Source: Candidatus Competibacteraceae bacterium | GTDB lineage: Bacteria; Pseudomonadota; Gammaproteobacteria; Competibacterales; Competibacteraceae | NCBI GenBank assembly: GCA_007120095.1 | Contig: SKOM01000016.1 | Coordinates: 1-13,393 of the forward strand | DNA length: 13,393 nt | Direction: 5' to 3' | Part shown: in pieces, positions 7,558-13,393 of the stretch | Layout of the letters: the number at the start of each line of letters is the position of its first letter | How positions within the stretch are numbered: the first letter of the stretch is position 1 | Notes under the pieces: model-generated | What the model was told of the DNA's origin: nothing | The model's database searches: none | The model's input: the letters and a program-made list of their open reading frames with translations, nothing else | Translations under genes and position numbers: made by a program

Positions 7558-8592
7558 ATGTTGAAACAATCGTCCACGCGTGTGCTAGGGTTATTACTCG
7601 GTGCTGGTTTATTAGCCGGAACTGCGCAGGCTGTAGAATGGAAATTTGCTATCGAGGAAATTTCCGGCAGCGTCCAAGATCGCTACGCTCAAGAGTTCAA
7701 GCGCCTGATCGAAGAAAAATCCGATGGCGCAATTACCGTTGCGGTTTACCCTTACGGCTCCTTAGGAACTTCAGCGGAACTCACCGAGTTGGTGCAAATC
7801 GGCGCGATACAATTGGCCAATGCCTCCCCCGGCCATCTGGGTTCATTAGTGCCCGAAGTGCAGGTGTTTTCCATCCCGTACCTGCTGTCAGAAAACAATG
7901 AAGTTAACAAACAAGTATTGACCGAAAGCGAAGTGATTTATGGCCCGATCGCAGATGCGCTGGAGCAGCGTGAACTGCGCCTGCTGACCATGTATCCCGA
8001 AGGGGATATGGTGTGGACGGCCAATAAGGAAATTCGTACCCCCGAAGATCTGGCCAATTTCAGAATGCGCACCATGGTATCACCGATGCTGGTTAGCGCT
8101 TATGAGGCGTTTGGTGCCAGTCCTACGCCCATGCCTTACGGTGAAGTCTATGGGGGCTTACAGTTAGGCTCGATTGATGGCCAGGTCAACCCCATCTTCG
8201 CGATTGAAGAAATGAAGTTCTACGAAGTCCAGGACTATATGATCTGGGCGGGGCAGCAACAGTTCACCACCACGGTGGTTGCTGGCAACGACTGGTATCA
8301 TTTCATGCTGTCCGATGAAGAACGCGCCATGCTCGACGAGACCATCGCCGAGTTGGCCGACTTTATTTTTGAAGTTCAAGATGAATACAATCAAGAACGA
8401 CTGGAAAAAATTCTTGCCGATAAGCCAGATATGCAGCTTATTGAGTTGACGGAAGAAGAGCGTGCCGTGTTCCGTGAGCGCAGTATGGCAGTACGCGATA
8501 AGTTCATCGATATGGTCGGCGAATCGGGTCGCGCCGTGCTCGAAGGTTTGCTGGCGGAATTCGAAGCCGCTGAGGCTGAACTCGGTGGTTGA
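7558..8592 (+). CDS. teaA: TRAP periplasmic receptor, TeaA-like (DctP family)
   Basis: DctP-family receptor that delivers solute to the TRAP permease. The 344-residue precursor has a signal peptide ending AQA at residue 25. H. elongata TeaA hallmarks, as I recall them, are clear: MYPEGDM, ASPTPMPYGEVYGGLQ, DGQVNPIF. The TRAP carboxylate-binding Arg is Arg171 (in RMRTM), with Asn211 (in NPIF), and Glu34 corresponds to ectoine-contacting Glu9. Several aromatic cage positions differ: Phe66 is His93, Trp167 is Tyr194, Trp188 is Ala215. An ideal AGGAGG (7545-7550) lies seven bases before the ATG. It is transcribed alone, opposite to the permease genes, with its own promoter module and terminator, whereas TeaA is usually the first gene of the tea operon. 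The ligand is probably ectoine-like; the changed pocket leaves room for another solute. Confidence 0.88.
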   Translation: MLKQSSTRVLGLLLGAGLLAGTAQAVEWKFAIEEISGSVQDRYAQEFKRLIEEKSDGAITVAVYPYGSLGTSAELTELVQIGAIQLANASPGHLGSLVPEVQVFSIPYLLSENNEVNKQVLTESEVIYGPIADALEQRELRLLTMYPEGDMVWTANKEIRTPEDLANFRMRTMVSPMLVSAYEAFGASPTPMPYGEVYGGLQLGSIDGQVNPIFAIEEMKFYEVQDYMIWAGQQQFTTTVVAGNDWYHFMLSDEERAMLDETIAELADFIFEVQDEYNQERLEKILADKPDMQLIELTEEERAVFRERSMAVRDKFIDMVGESGRAVLEGLLAEFEAAEAELGG

Positions 8593-8614
8593 TCGACCAT
8601 AACATCACCTGACT

Positions 8615-8644
8615 GACCGGGCTGTTATGGCCCGGTCTTTGTTT
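8615..8644 (+). terminator. Intrinsic terminator of teaA
   Basis: GACCGGGC (8615-8622) pairs perfectly with GCCCGGTC (8630-8637) across a seven-base loop and is followed by TTTGTTT (8638-8644). It lies 23 bp after the teaA stop. The stop codon of the convergent FHA-EAL gene (8625-8627) falls in the loop, so the hairpin also encodes the last codons of that gene. No T-run follows on the minus strand, so it acts for teaA only. Confidence 0.85.
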
Positions 8645-9773
8645 GGGCGGTGCTGTCTGGAGTGTTGCCGGGTATAGGCAGCGGACGCCCCAACAGGAAC
8701 CCCTGAAGGTAATCAATCCCTATTTGCTGACACGATTGCCGGACCAACTGTGTCTCCACACACTCGGCTATTGTGGCAATACCCATGTCGTGGGCCAGGC
8801 GATTCATGACGTTGAGCAGTTGATAGCGCGGGGAGTCGGCATCAGCCAGTTCATTCAGCAGCGTATAATCAAATTTCAAATAATCGGGTGGAGCCTCAAC
8901 GATTTCCAGCAAACGAGCCTGTCCTGCACCGAAATCGTCATAAGCCAAACGAATTTGCAACGCATTCAATTTCTGGCTTAGATCCTGAATCAACTTAGGA
9001 CTGGTAATGGCGGCTTCGTGGATCTCCAGCACTAAAGGCAGTTGTGGATTCAGGTGACGGCAGTACTCAAGACTGACCAATAAGCGTTGAGTGTCGGCTA
9101 ACTCTGTCGGGCAAATATTAAAAAAAATCGGTTGCCGGATGCCGCTGTGAGCCAATAAGCTCATACCCCGGTGCCGTAGCAGCTCGCTGAACTCAACGCT
9201 CAGCCCCAGCATATTGGCCAGTGCCATCAGTGGCTCTGGTGATATCGGCAGCTCCGGATGACACCCTCGGCCGAGCAGTTCATACGCGTACAGGCGGCCT
9301 TGAAAATCGGTAATCGGCTGAATCACTCCAGTGACCTGACCGTTTTGCAGTAATGTGCGAAAAGCGCCGCTTTGCAGCGGAAATTGATGGCTGAGTTGCG
9401 GCATACCTGACATCGTGCTGTCAGGCGAGGCGTCGGCAGAACAGGCCGAAACGGTTGGGGGCTGTTCTTCGGCGAGTCGAAATTCCAAATTGGCGAAATG
9501 TACGATGTCGCCATCTTTAACCGGGGTATTGTGGTCGAGACGTTGATGGTTGAGAAACGTTCCGTTGGTGCTGCCGCAGTCCGTTAGTATGAGTTGTCCT
9601 TCGACCAGGGTGAATTGGGCGTGTCGACGGGAGGTCATATTGGAGGTCAGAACGAGGCTACAGTCCGGAGCACGACCGACCGTGAACGGATAATCGTTTA
9701 TTTGAGTGCGCTGTATACGACCCGTATAGCTTTCAAATGTTTCAAGAAACCAGCGTGATATCGTGTCGCTCAT
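8625..9773 (-). CDS. FHA-EAL protein, predicted cyclic-di-GMP phosphodiesterase
   Basis: Cytoplasmic signalling protein joining a phosphothreonine-binding FHA domain (about residues 18-100) to an EAL domain (about 140-370). The FHA core residues are present: GR at 33-34, SRRH at 48-51 and STNG at 68-71. The EAL domain keeps the metal and catalytic set in recognisable form: ELLGR with Glu165 and Arg169, the Asn of FFNICP, LEIHE, YDDFGAG, the Lys of LKFD, AECVET and QGFLLGRP. Hydrolysis of cyclic-di-GMP to pGpG is therefore plausible, though several motifs are variant (AECVET for AEGVET, EIHE for ELTE). The two domains are joined by a Ser/Pro-rich linker. An ATG at 9836 has no ribosome site; the ATG at 9773 follows AGGAT and starts MSDTISRW, so it is preferred (382 residues). 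No kinase partner is visible here. It is convergent with teaA. Confidence 0.87.
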   Translation of the reverse strand: MSDTISRWFLETFESYTGRIQRTQINDYPFTVGRAPDCSLVLTSNMTSRRHAQFTLVEGQLILTDCGSTNGTFLNHQRLDHNTPVKDGDIVHFANLEFRLAEEQPPTVSACSADASPDSTMSGMPQLSHQFPLQSGAFRTLLQNGQVTGVIQPITDFQGRLYAYELLGRGCHPELPISPEPLMALANMLGLSVEFSELLRHRGMSLLAHSGIRQPIFFNICPTELADTQRLLVSLEYCRHLNPQLPLVLEIHEAAITSPKLIQDLSQKLNALQIRLAYDDFGAGQARLLEIVEAPPDYLKFDYTLLNELADADSPRYQLLNVMNRLAHDMGIATIAECVETQLVRQSCQQIGIDYLQGFLLGRPLPIPGNTPDSTAQTKTGP

Positions 9774-9836
9774 GGACAGGCATCCTAACTCACCAACATG
9801 GGCTGCAATATAAGCTATAGCGACCTTGAGTGCCAT

Positions 9837-9985
9837 GATATAGTAAAGAGTGAACCAAGATAAATAGACTTGGCCAGAGGTGCTTAATTAAAATAATTGA
9901 TAATATTAAGGAAGTTGCCATTTTAACACTAAGCGCTGGGTTATGTCGTGGCTGGTTTTTGATCGTCGATTATGAGGGTAAATTA
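9837..9985 (+). promoter_or_regulatory. AT-rich upstream region of the ABC importer operon
   Basis: The stretch around 9884-9930 is strongly AT-rich compared with its surroundings and precedes the ABC importer genes. It holds -10-like words (TAAAAT at 9889, GATAAT at 9899) and -35-like words (TTGATA at 9897, TTGCCA at 9915), but no pair has good spacing. I read it as the probable promoter region without fixing the boxes. No other gene or repeat is seen in 9774-9985. Confidence 0.3.
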
Positions 9986-11014
9986 ATGAGTCTATTCAAT
10001 CGCACCTTGTGTGGTGTTGTATTGATGCTGTTGGGCATGGCGCTAGCGCAGGCACAAACGCCGATCCGTTTCCAATTGGATTGGCGGTTTGAAGGTCCGA
10101 GCGCCTTGTTTTTATTAACGGCTGCTAAGGGGTATTTTGCCGAGGAAGGGCTGAATGTCACCATCGATTCCGGCAGCGGTTCTGCAGGAGCGATTAATCG
10201 GGTGGCTTCAGGAGCCTATGATATGGGCTTCGGGGATATCAATGCCCTGGTCGAATTCTTGGCTAATAATCCCGACGCCCCAGGTGTGCAAGCGGTGTAC
10301 GTGGTCTATGACGGCACGCCGGCGTCGGTATTTACTCTGAGCGGCCGGGGTATTACGGAACCGGCCGATTTAAGCGGTAAAACCCTGGGTGCCCCCACTT
10401 TTGATACCGGCTATCGCGCTTGGCCGCTGTTTGCCGCCGTTAACGAGGTTGACCCTGACAGTGTGGTCTGGCAGGCCATGGACCCGGCCTTGCGCGAAAC
10501 CATGTTGGTGCGCGGTGAGGTGGATGCCATTACCGGATTTTACTTCACCAGCCTGCTCAATCTCATCGCCCGCGGGGTGGCTGAAAACGACATTATCGTC
10601 ATGCCGTATCCCGATTACGGGGTCAAGCTCTACGGCAATGCGATTGTCGCCAGTGATGCGTTTATCCAAGCCCATCCCGAGGCCATTGCAGGCTTTTTGC
10701 GCGCCTTTAGTCGTGGGCTAGCCGACGTTTTGGCTGATCCCGAAGTCGCTGTCGAGTCTGTGTATCAGCGTGATCCCCTGATTGATCGCACCGTAGAACT
10801 GCGCCGTTTGCAACTGGCGATTGAGGGGTCTATTGATACGCCCAGCGCGCGTGAACTCGGCGTGGGTGCTGTGGATATGCAGCGGCTGGCCGACTCGATT
10901 GAGCAAGTCGGCCTGGCGTTTGGTTTAGATGCCGCTATTTTGCCCAGTGCTGAACAGGTATTTAATGCCACCTTTTTACCGCCCATCGAGCAACGTCAGG
11001 TGTTTGCTGACTGA
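9986..11014 (+). CDS. ABC importer periplasmic receptor, NMT1/SsuA-like family
   Basis: Periplasmic receptor of the NMT1/THI5-SsuA group, which binds sulfonates, nitrate, pyrimidines or related small solutes for import. The 342-residue precursor has a signal peptide (hydrophobic VVLMLLGMALA, likely cleavage after AQA at residue 23). The mature start IRFQLDWRFEGPSALFLL and the following AKGYFAEEGLNVTI are typical for the family: the Trp after LD and the GYF helix line the pocket. Later motifs are GAPTFDTGYRA, LRETMLVRGEVDAITGFYF and LYGNAIVAS. The ORF is open to 9959, but the ATG at 9986 has GAGGG seven bases before it and gives a normal signal peptide. It is followed after 14 bp by the ATPase gene. 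I cannot assign the ligand; no neighbouring catabolic gene helps. Confidence 0.87.
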   Translation: MSLFNRTLCGVVLMLLGMALAQAQTPIRFQLDWRFEGPSALFLLTAAKGYFAEEGLNVTIDSGSGSAGAINRVASGAYDMGFGDINALVEFLANNPDAPGVQAVYVVYDGTPASVFTLSGRGITEPADLSGKTLGAPTFDTGYRAWPLFAAVNEVDPDSVVWQAMDPALRETMLVRGEVDAITGFYFTSLLNLIARGVAENDIIVMPYPDYGVKLYGNAIVASDAFIQAHPEAIAGFLRAFSRGLADVLADPEVAVESVYQRDPLIDRTVELRRLQLAIEGSIDTPSARELGVGAVDMQRLADSIEQVGLAFGLDAAILPSAEQVFNATFLPPIEQRQVFAD

Positions 11015-11028
11015 CGGGGGCTGATCGT

Positions 11029-11850
11029 ATGAGTGCAAGCCCCTCTGCAGTGGTGGGTCAGCCGTTCATTGATTTTGATCGCGTGGCCCTAGCCTACTCA
11101 CCGAGCAGCGGTAATGCCATTGAAGATATTTCCCTGACCATCCACGAAGGCGAGTTCGTCGCCTTCGTGGGGCCTAGCGGCTGTGGCAAATCCACTTTCA
11201 TGAAATTGTGTACCGGATTAAAACGCCCCACCGCAGGCACGGTGCACGTCGATGGGCAAGCGGTGACCGGACCGTTGAAAATTGTCGGTATGGCGTTTCA
11301 GAATGCCACGCTATTACCGTGGCGCACGACTCTGCATAATGTCCTGTTGCCACTGGAAATCGTCCAGCCCTACCGGTCGCGGTTTCGGCGCGAGAAAGCC
11401 GCGTTTGCCGAGCGCGCCCGTCAGTTACTGGCCAAGGTTGGCCTGAAAGGCTATGAGCATAAATACCCCTGGGAGCTGTCCGGAGGCATGCAGCAACGGG
11501 CCTCGATTTGTCGAGCCTTGGTGCATCAACCGCGGCTGTTAATGCTCGATGAGCCGTTTGCCGCCTTGGATGCGTTCACCCGTGAAGAGCTGTGGTGCAT
11601 GTTGCGCGATATTTGGGCCGAACAGCGCTTCACCGTGGTGCTGGTCACTCATGATCTGCGTGAAGCGACGTTTTTAGCCGATACTGTTTACGTCATGAGT
11701 ACCCACCCTGGGCGAATTTTAGAACAGCGCTCGATTGAGCTGCCGCGGCCCCGCGATTTGGAGATCACCTACACGGAAGAATTCATCGATCTGGTGCATC
11801 AGCTCCGCGCCCGTATTGGCCGGATTCGTAAGACGGAGACACCGCAATGA
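11029..11850 (+). CDS. ABC importer ATPase (SsuB/TauB-like)
   Basis: The cytoplasmic ATPase subunit drives the importer formed with the receptor before it and the permease after it. The 273-residue protein shows, in order, Walker A GPSGCGKST at 48-56, a Q-loop in FQNATLLPWR, the signature LSGGMQQR from residue 150, Walker B LLMLDEP with Asp174 and Glu175, a D-loop FAALD, and the switch His208 in VTHDLREA. The Q-loop sequence LLPW is characteristic of the nitrate/sulfonate/taurine class. It starts 14 bp after the receptor gene, with a G-run (11015-11019) as ribosome site. Its stop overlaps the permease start by four bases (ATGA), a sign of translational coupling. Confidence 0.93.
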   Translation: MSASPSAVVGQPFIDFDRVALAYSPSSGNAIEDISLTIHEGEFVAFVGPSGCGKSTFMKLCTGLKRPTAGTVHVDGQAVTGPLKIVGMAFQNATLLPWRTTLHNVLLPLEIVQPYRSRFRREKAAFAERARQLLAKVGLKGYEHKYPWELSGGMQQRASICRALVHQPRLLMLDEPFAALDAFTREELWCMLRDIWAEQRFTVVLVTHDLREATFLADTVYVMSTHPGRILEQRSIELPRPRDLEITYTEEFIDLVHQLRARIGRIRKTETPQ

Positions 11851-12617
11851 AACCGACCGCGTTGGAACGCTGGGCGCCGTGGCTGGCGGTGGTGGTGTTG
11901 CTGGTGGTGTGGGAAGCGATCTGTCGGGGTTTTCAGGTCTCGGAGTTCATTTTCCCGGCACCGACGGCCATCATGCAGGCCATGATTCAGTTTGCCGGGC
12001 CGATTCGTATGCATGCCTGGCAGACGTTTTGGACAACGATGATCGGTTTCGGCCTCGGCGTGCTGGTCGGTTTGCTGTTGGGGCTGATCATCGGTTCGTC
12101 GCGGTTTATGTACCGAGCCTGCTATCCGCTATTAGTCGGCTTTAATAGCATTCCCAAGGTCGCGTTCGTGCCGGTGCTGGTGGTGTGGTTTGGTATCGGC
12201 ACCGTACCGGCGATTCTCACCGCGTTTCTGATTTGCTTCTTTCCGATTGTGGTGAATGTGGCGACGGGCCTGGCGACTTTGGAGCCAGAAATGGAAGATG
12301 TGCTGCGGGTTTTGGGAGCCAAGCGTTTGGATGTCTTGTTAAAAGTGGGGTTGCCGCGCTCGCTGCCATATTTTTTCGCCTCGTTGAAAGTGGCGATTAC
12401 GCTGGCGTTTGTCGGCACCGTGGTGTCAGAAACCGTGGCCTCAAATTTGGGCATCGGCTATCTGATGATGTCGGCGGGGGCGTCAATGCGTATGCCCCTG
12501 GTGTTTGCCGGGCTGATTGTCATCAGTGTCATGGCCATGGCTATGTATGAATTATTTGCGTGGCTGGAGCGGCGCATGACCGGCTGGGCGCATCGTGGCC
12601 AGCAGGGTAGTGCATAG
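11847..12617 (+). CDS. ABC importer permease (SsuC/TauC-like)
   Basis: Inner-membrane permease of the same importer, 256 residues and normal for the family. About six hydrophobic segments are visible, from WLAVVVLLVVWEAICRGF near the N-terminus to LVFAGLIVISVMAMAMYELF near the C-terminus. The EAA coupling loop, which contacts the ATPase, is in the stretch LEPEMEDVLRVLGAKRLDVL through LPRSLPYFFASL. FNSIPKVAFVPVLVVWFG is a typical BPD_transp_1 stretch of the SsuC group. The start overlaps the ATPase stop (ATGA at 11847-11850). A hairpin follows 13 bp after the stop, closing the three-gene operon. Substrate is not assigned. Confidence 0.92.
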   Translation: MKPTALERWAPWLAVVVLLVVWEAICRGFQVSEFIFPAPTAIMQAMIQFAGPIRMHAWQTFWTTMIGFGLGVLVGLLLGLIIGSSRFMYRACYPLLVGFNSIPKVAFVPVLVVWFGIGTVPAILTAFLICFFPIVVNVATGLATLEPEMEDVLRVLGAKRLDVLLKVGLPRSLPYFFASLKVAITLAFVGTVVSETVASNLGIGYLMMSAGASMRMPLVFAGLIVISVMAMAMYELFAWLERRMTGWAHRGQQGSA

Positions 12618-12630
12618 CCCATAAAAATCG

Positions 12631-12661
12631 CCCGGCGGTGGCTTTCGCTGCCGCTGGGTTT
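12631..12661 (+). terminator. Hairpin terminator after the ABC importer operon
   Basis: CCCGGCGGTGGC (12631-12642) pairs with GCTGCCGCTGGG (12647-12658) around a TTTC loop, with three wobble pairs. The T-run behind it is only three bases, so termination may be partial. It lies 13 bp after the permease stop and 46 bp before the tRNA gene. Confidence 0.55.
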
Positions 12662-12671
12662 CAGTTATCAT
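12643..12671 (+). promoter_or_regulatory. Possible tRNA-Ser promoter
   Basis: TATCAT (12666-12671) is a five-of-six -10 match, followed by a GC-rich GCCG discriminator as in many stable-RNA promoters. It would start RNA near 12678, about 26 bases before the mature tRNA. The -35 position (TTTCGC, 12643-12648) is poor and lies inside the preceding terminator hairpin, so the call is weak. Confidence 0.3.
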
Positions 12672-12703
12672 GCCGTGCTTGAAGTCTGCCAACGCCTAAA
12701 TTC

Positions 12704-12794
12704 GGAGAGGTGCCAGAGTGGTCGAATGGGGCAGACTCGAAATCTGTTGACCTGCCTCGCAGGTCCGTGGGTTCGAATCACACCCTCTCCGCCA
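12704..12794 (+). tRNA. tRNA-Ser(CGA)
   Basis: The acceptor arms GGAGAGG (12704-12710) and CCTCTCC (12784-12790) pair fully, followed by G73 and an encoded CCA (12792-12794). The anticodon stem GCAGA/TCTGT encloses the loop CTCGAAA, giving anticodon CGA at 12738-12740, which reads the Ser codon UCG. A long variable arm GACCTGC-CTC-GCAGGTC confirms the class II serine type. The T-loop TTCGAAT is canonical, but the T-stem GTGGG/CACAC contains one G-A mismatch. There is no sign of an integrated element downstream. Confidence 0.96.
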
Positions 12795-12892
12795 ATTCAA
12801 TGATTTGCCAGCCCTAGAAAAACCATAAGTGCACTGACTACAGCGTAATAGTGTCCTTGCTAGGCGATTCCTGCAAAGGTCAAACATCACTT

Positions 12893-13393
12893 TCAATTCT
12901 GCAACTCCGGCAGGTTGTGATACAGCGCCAGCGCCTCTGGGTTGGCCAGGGCCTCTTGATTTTTCACCACCCGGCCATGAACGACATCACGCACGGCTAA
13001 CTCGACGATTTTCCCCGACTTAGTGCGCGGAATATCGGTGACTTGCACCACTTTCGCCGGGACATGGCGCGGGGTGGTATGGGCACGGATCTGGTGTTTA
13101 ATCTGATCAATCAGCGCCTGATCGAGGGTGAGTCCCTCTCGCAGTCGCACGAACAACACCACGCGCACATCGTTACGCCAGTCCTGACCGATAACCAGGG
13201 ATTCCAGTACCGCGTCGATCTGCTCCACTTGGCGGTAAATTTCCGCCGTGCCGATGCGAACCCCGCCGGGATTGAGCACCGCATCACTGCGGCCGTAAAT
13301 CACCAGGCCATCATGCTCAGTCAGTGCCACATAATCGCCGTGACACCACACGCCGGGGAAGCGGGCAAAATAGGCCTTATGGTATTTCGTACC
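12893..13393 (-). CDS. Acetoacetyl-CoA synthetase, C-terminal part (5' end off window)
   Basis: Acetoacetate-CoA ligase activates acetoacetate with ATP and CoA, linking ketone body or PHB-derived acetoacetate to acetyl-CoA metabolism. The visible 166 residues are the end of an adenylate-forming enzyme: the hinge region GRSDAVLNPGGVRIGTAEIY, the C-terminal domain, and PRTKSGK with the catalytic Lys of the ANL superfamily. The sequence after it (VELAVRDVVHGRVVKNQEAL and the tail LYHNLPEL) is characteristic of acetoacetyl-CoA synthetase rather than acetyl-CoA synthetase. The frame stays open to base 13393, so the start lies outside; full proteins are about 650 residues. TGA stop at 12893. It converges on the tRNA gene; 12795-12892 shows nothing recognisable. 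Confidence 0.9.
   Translation of the reverse strand, partial: GTKYHKAYFARFPGVWCHGDYVALTEHDGLVIYGRSDAVLNPGGVRIGTAEIYRQVEQIDAVLESLVIGQDWRNDVRVVLFVRLREGLTLDQALIDQIKHQIRAHTTPRHVPAKVVQVTDIPRTKSGKIVELAVRDVVHGRVVKNQEALANPEALALYHNLPELQN

Noticed and set aside
9816..9835. Sigma-54-like TGGCAC on the minus strand upstream of the FHA-EAL gene
   Set aside because: The -24 GG and the downstream GC are separated by 11 rather than 10 bases, and the -12 element is a poor match; sigma-54 spacing is strict.
12696..12896. Minus-strand ORF across the tRNA
   Set aside because: It is the complement of a well-supported tRNA gene and has no coding features.

Overview
The window looks like the chromosome of a gammaproteobacterium from a saline or osmotically variable habitat, in the Halomonas/Oceanospirillales sphere. 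The reasons are a TeaABCD-type ectoine TRAP uptake locus, a DoeX-like Lrp/AsnC regulator, a trehalose-forming enzyme, an asymmetrical outer-membrane-type beta-barrel protein and a tRNA-Ser(CGA) with encoded CCA. The genus cannot be fixed from this sequence. There are no insertion sequences, phage genes or CRISPR arrays.

Layout from left to right. 1-1686 is the 3' part of treZ (trehalose release from maltooligosyltrehalose). It converges on a predicted outer-membrane barrel gene (1882-2952, minus), with a perfect GC-rich palindrome between them. tadA (3024-3521, plus) diverges from the barrel gene and converges, 12 bp apart, on a minus-strand operon read in the order ehuB-like, dctQ/teaB, dctM/teaC, uspA/teaD (6776 down to 3534). 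A DoeX-like Lrp/AsnC regulator (6908-7411, plus) lies between this operon and a separate plus-strand teaA-like TRAP receptor gene (7558-8592). teaA ends in a hairpin terminator that overlaps the end of a convergent FHA-EAL signalling gene (8625-9773, minus). Next comes a three-gene ABC importer (receptor, ATPase, permease; 9986-12617) of unassigned substrate, then tRNA-Ser(CGA) at 12704-12794. The 3' part of an acetoacetyl-CoA synthetase gene (minus) runs off the right edge.

The most interesting part is 3534-8592. It combines an ABC-type ectoine receptor (EhuB family, with its recalled ligand residues mostly retained) in front of TRAP membrane genes, a TRAP-type receptor transcribed apart on the other strand, the TeaD-type universal stress protein, and a regulator between them. 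Both transport promoters carry the same module: a 17-bp GCCGAAATAWTWTCGGY palindrome, exactly 33 bp of spacer, then the identical 11-mer ATCGCTGCTAG. At teaA the 11-mer runs into a GCTAGGCTTAA box that resembles a sigma-S extended -10. The mirrored layout suggests one regulator acting from about -62 at both promoters while also covering its own promoter. The regulator gene itself has an in-frame TAA between its DNA-binding and ligand-binding domains, so it is a recent pseudogene, a split gene or a sequencing error.

How the genes may work together (inference): TeaA with TeaB/TeaC takes up ectoine-type solutes under osmotic stress, TeaD modulates this in an ATP-linked way, and the EhuB-like protein is a second periplasmic receptor of unknown partner. 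Trehalose production by TreZ fits the same osmoprotection theme but is separately transcribed.
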